Both the position numbers and the translations under genes were made by a program. Of a DNA stretch of 13,333 nt, positions 11,462-13,333 are shown in pieces. The stretch spans positions 1-13,333 of the forward strand of contig JBFMHD010000062.1 in NCBI GenBank assembly GCA_040752395.1, written 5' to 3'. The first letter of the stretch is position 1; each line of letters opens with the position of its first letter. This DNA is from JBFMHD01 sp040752395 [NCBI: Candidatus Hydrogenedentota bacterium]. GTDB lineage: Bacteria; JBFMHD01. The notes below the pieces were generated by a model that saw nothing but the letters and a program-made list of their open reading frames with translations, was not told where the DNA came from and searched no databases.

Positions 11462-12898
11462 TCAACCTTCTTTTTCATCACTGCGCCGAAAAGATAGTAA
11501 ATCTGAAAGAAAATAACAAAACAAACCAGAGATTAAAAATACGACCCAGATTATTATCCATCGCTCATTTTTAAAATTTGAAACATCAATAATCCTTGTA
11601 AACGGGAATTCATTCAAAAATGCTATATCCAGATAAAATATCCGAACAAGACCTGAGAGTATTATCCCGCTTATGAGATTTAAATATGGTATAAAAACTA
11701 AGAGTTCAAAGATTGTGCTTAAACATAATATAATACTAAAGAATGGTACTATAATTATATTTGATATAAAAGAGCCTAAATATGTGATACTGCCAAAGTG
11801 GTATGCTATGATCGGAGTTGAGGCAAGCTGTGCAGGAATAGTAACAGAAATTATTCCTGCTAACCAGTCGGATAAAACTTTCTTCAAAATATCATTAAAT
11901 AATCTAACATATAACAAAATAAATAACGTCACTGCAAATGTTAATTGAAACCCGACAGAAAATAATTCCAGTGGTGAGAATAAAAGGATTACAAGCCCTG
12001 AGAACGATAGAGCTTGAAATTCGTCTCTTCTTTTATAAAAAATCATTCCTATCAAATAAAATATTATCATCAATCCAGCTCTTTCTGCGCTTGTGCAAAA
12101 TCCTGATTGAAATAAAAACAGAATAACACCTATTATAGAAATCACTGCTCTTTTTCTTAAATCATATACAAATCCAGATATCCCAACAAAAAGAGCACAA
12201 ATTATTATCGTAACATTCAATCCTGATAGGGCAAGAAGATGCGTCAGCCCGGTCTCTTTAAAAACAATCGTGTCATCATACACGAATTCCCTCATCCCGA
12301 AAAGTATAGCTGATACGAACCCACCTTCTTTTTCTCCAATACAGGTAATTATCTTCCCAGATAAAAATAATCTTAATCTATCATATAATAAAGGCTGTCC
12401 TATCTCTTCTGTCTTATACGTTCTTGCTTTTAAAAAACTATTGAATATCCTTTCTTTAGAAAAGACACAGTACAAATTATATTTTCTATAGGGTTTTATA
12501 CTGTGCGTTACATCTTCAATTAAAATTTTGTGAGTAAATTTTTGAGTCTTAATAAATTTATTTTTGTTATCCAGTGGTTCTGCATAACCCTGAATCAATA
12601 AATAACCTTTATCAAATAGATAATTTTTTTCATCAATCAGTCTTTGGTTATAAATATTATATAAACTATTCCCGGTAAAAAAGAGAATAATAAATAATAT
12701 AAACGAAATAATTCTCAATAAATATACTTTTTTATTTTTACTTATCAATTTTAAAAATATAAATATTAAGGTAAGAACGATAAAAGAGATGAAATAACCC
12801 CAGTATCTATTCAATAATATTCCACTGATCATTCCGATAAAAGCGAATAATAAAGGTCTGCACAAAAATTCATCAAAATGTTTAACAATTCTACTCAC
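11462..12898 (-). CDS. comEC: ComEC/Rec2-family DNA-uptake channel, short form without metallo-beta-lactamase domain
   Basis: ComEC forms the inner-membrane channel that brings single-stranded DNA into the cytosol during natural transformation. Here 478 residues cover the N-terminal DUF4131 region (helices about 15-80, then an OB-fold part with LLIQGYAEPLD at 100-110) and the polytopic Competence domain. The latter carries the hallmark GLTHLLALSGLNV (217-229) and many hydrophobic helices to about 470. The C-terminal metallo-beta-lactamase-like domain of long forms (about 750 residues) is absent: the protein ends after the last helix with SFRRSDEKEG. Short forms are known in several lineages. 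The start is GTG (12896-12898); the nearby ATG at 12898-12900 is in another frame. No clear SD is seen. The gene lies 13 bases after the Lys-rich small gene. A downstream promoter lets the next genes be expressed independently. Confidence 0.9.
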   Translation of the reverse strand: MSRIVKHFDEFLCRPLLFAFIGMISGILLNRYWGYFISFIVLTLIFIFLKLISKNKKVYLLRIISFILFIILFFTGNSLYNIYNQRLIDEKNYLFDKGYLLIQGYAEPLDNKNKFIKTQKFTHKILIEDVTHSIKPYRKYNLYCVFSKERIFNSFLKARTYKTEEIGQPLLYDRLRLFLSGKIITCIGEKEGGFVSAILFGMREFVYDDTIVFKETGLTHLLALSGLNVTIIICALFVGISGFVYDLRKRAVISIIGVILFLFQSGFCTSAERAGLMIIFYLIGMIFYKRRDEFQALSFSGLVILLFSPLELFSVGFQLTFAVTLFILLYVRLFNDILKKVLSDWLAGIISVTIPAQLASTPIIAYHFGSITYLGSFISNIIIVPFFSIILCLSTIFELLVFIPYLNLISGIILSGLVRIFYLDIAFLNEFPFTRIIDVSNFKNERWIIIWVVFLISGLFCYFLSDLLSFRRSDEKEG

Positions 12899-12911
12899 AT
12901 TTTAAAGTTAT

Positions 12912-13151
12912 TTATTCTCTTCTTTCTTTTTTTTCTTTAAGTAATTTTCTTAAGCGTCTATTAATCCCTCTTATTTCTTTTTTTATTTCTCTAACTTTCT
13001 TCTTATCAGTTTTTTTAATCTCGGTGAGAAGTGTTTTAAGGGTTCTGATTTTTCTCTTAAGTTTATCCTTATTAGTTATTTCTTTTATTTGCTTTTCTTG
13101 TTTTTGCTCAATAGTTTGCTCTTTATTTTCAATTTTAAGTTCATCGTTCAT
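12912..13151 (-). CDS. Lys-rich coiled-coil small protein of unknown function
   Basis: Counted from the ATG at 13149-13151 the product has 79 residues, beginning MNDELKIENKEQTIEQKQEK. It is dominated by Lys, Glu, Ile and Arg in a heptad-like pattern (DKLKRKIRTLKTLLTEIKK, then EIKKEIRGINRRLRKLLKEK). It is probably a long basic helix or coiled coil, and could bind nucleic acid or a partner protein. The longer frame from a TTG at 13202 is rejected because a strong GAGGAG SD (13157-13162) sits five bases before the chosen ATG and the extra residues would translate the leader. comEC starts 13 bases downstream. The leader shares a block with that of the HD-GYP gene (8486-8510). No family is recognised, and low complexity makes homology hard to judge. 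Confidence 0.65.
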   Translation of the reverse strand: MNDELKIENKEQTIEQKQEKQIKEITNKDKLKRKIRTLKTLLTEIKKTDKKKVREIKKEIRGINRRLRKLLKEKKERRE

Positions 13152-13163
13152 AATAACTCCTCT

Positions 13164-13187
13164 GAAAAACATTGTAATTATAATAAT
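13164..13187 (-). promoter_or_regulatory. Upstream block shared with the HD-GYP gene
   Basis: The minus strand reads ATTATTATAATTACAATG followed by TTTTTC. It contains a TATAAT-like -10 (within TTATAATTAC) but no well-spaced -35. Its counterpart is at 8486-8510 at a similar distance from a start codon. Confidence 0.45.
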
Positions 13188-13240
13188 ATCAAGTAGAAGC
13201 AAGAAGCAAGATAACAGAAGAAGTGAGAGGTATCAGGACA

Positions 13241-13274
13241 GGCTACAGGCTACGGACTACAGCCGGCTGGAGCC
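13241..13274. repeat. 34-base perfect direct repeat, copy B
   Basis: Identical to 8514-8547 and in the same orientation. It is followed by AAAAGCCAAAAGCC words and the heptamer array. It is preceded at 13196-13216 by AAGCAAGAAGCAAGATAACA, the second block of repeat copy 3. Confidence 0.75.
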
Positions 13275-13297
13275 AAAAGCCAAAAGCCTGCTGAAAA

Positions 13298-13324
13298 GTC
13301 TTGAGTCTTGAGTCTCGAGTCCTG
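13298..13324. repeat. Heptamer tandem repeat GTCTTGA
   Basis: GTCTTGA, GTCTTGA, GTCTCGA, GTCCTG in tandem, running toward the right edge of the window. It is a simple repeat at the end of the spacer, with no gene visible in 13203-13333. Confidence 0.6.
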
Positions 13325-13333
13325 TTTTGACTC

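Noticed and set aside
13152-13202. TTG-started extension of the Lys-rich protein.
   Set aside because: It reads through a strong GAGGAG SD and a leader block shared with another gene. The ATG at 13149-13151 is preferred.
13024-13311. A 95-codon plus-strand ORF that runs from a hydrophobic stretch into the spacer repeats.
   Set aside because: Its first half is the antisense of the Lys-rich gene (Lys codons read as Phe/Leu), and its tail is translated 34-base repeat and heptamers.

Overview
The window comes from an AT-rich bacterial genome with short intergenic spacers full of dispersed repeats. The gene set is a CinA C-terminal deamidase, a lone Maf/DUF115 protein, a SagB-type nitroreductase, HU, a siroheme-decarboxylase-like AhbA/B protein next to hemL, HD-GYP and GGDEF proteins, and ComEC. 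Together with the repeat-rich spacers this suggests an uncultivated anaerobic lineage, possibly Omnitrophota or a relative. That placement is inference; there is no rRNA or marker gene in the window to settle it.

Layout. (1) 1-1600, minus strand: the start of a gene running off the left edge, a dispersed repeat, cinA, and then a graveyard of toxin-antitoxin (TA) genes. The graveyard holds a YgiT-type zinc-finger antitoxin start, the C-terminal end of its DUF4258 partner, a RelE/ParE toxin broken by stop codons, and the intact antitoxin of that last pair with its own promoter. (2) 1600-3300: a degraded stretch, then a DUF115 (Maf/MptE-like) gene on the minus strand. Upstream of it a dispersed repeat copy is interrupted by a GC-rich palindrome. 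(3) 3370-6600, plus strand: nitroreductase, HU, AhbA/B-like and hemL. The last two belong to tetrapyrrole synthesis and point to the siroheme-dependent route to heme or to heme d1. (4) 6715-6993: an orphan MntA-like nucleotidyltransferase without HepT. (5) 7052-8464, minus strand: a membrane HD-GYP c-di-GMP phosphodiesterase. (6) 8618-13151, minus strand: a tight gene string in the order Lys-rich small protein, ComEC lacking the metallo-beta-lactamase domain, a two-helix membrane coiled-coil protein, a GGDEF protein, and a 35-residue small ORF.

The most notable gene is the GGDEF protein. Its N-terminal half looks like an AddB/Cas4-type iron-sulfur PD-(D/E)XK nuclease domain. The four-cysteine cluster pattern is kept (C16, then C225-x2-C228-x5-C234), but the catalytic lysine position is apparently arginine. 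This suggests a dead nuclease fold turned into a sensory or binding module for c-di-GMP synthesis. It is co-encoded with a membrane-anchored coiled-coil protein and follows comEC.

A second theme is toxin loss. In all three TA-like loci the toxin is broken or absent, and in two of them an antitoxin-type gene is intact.
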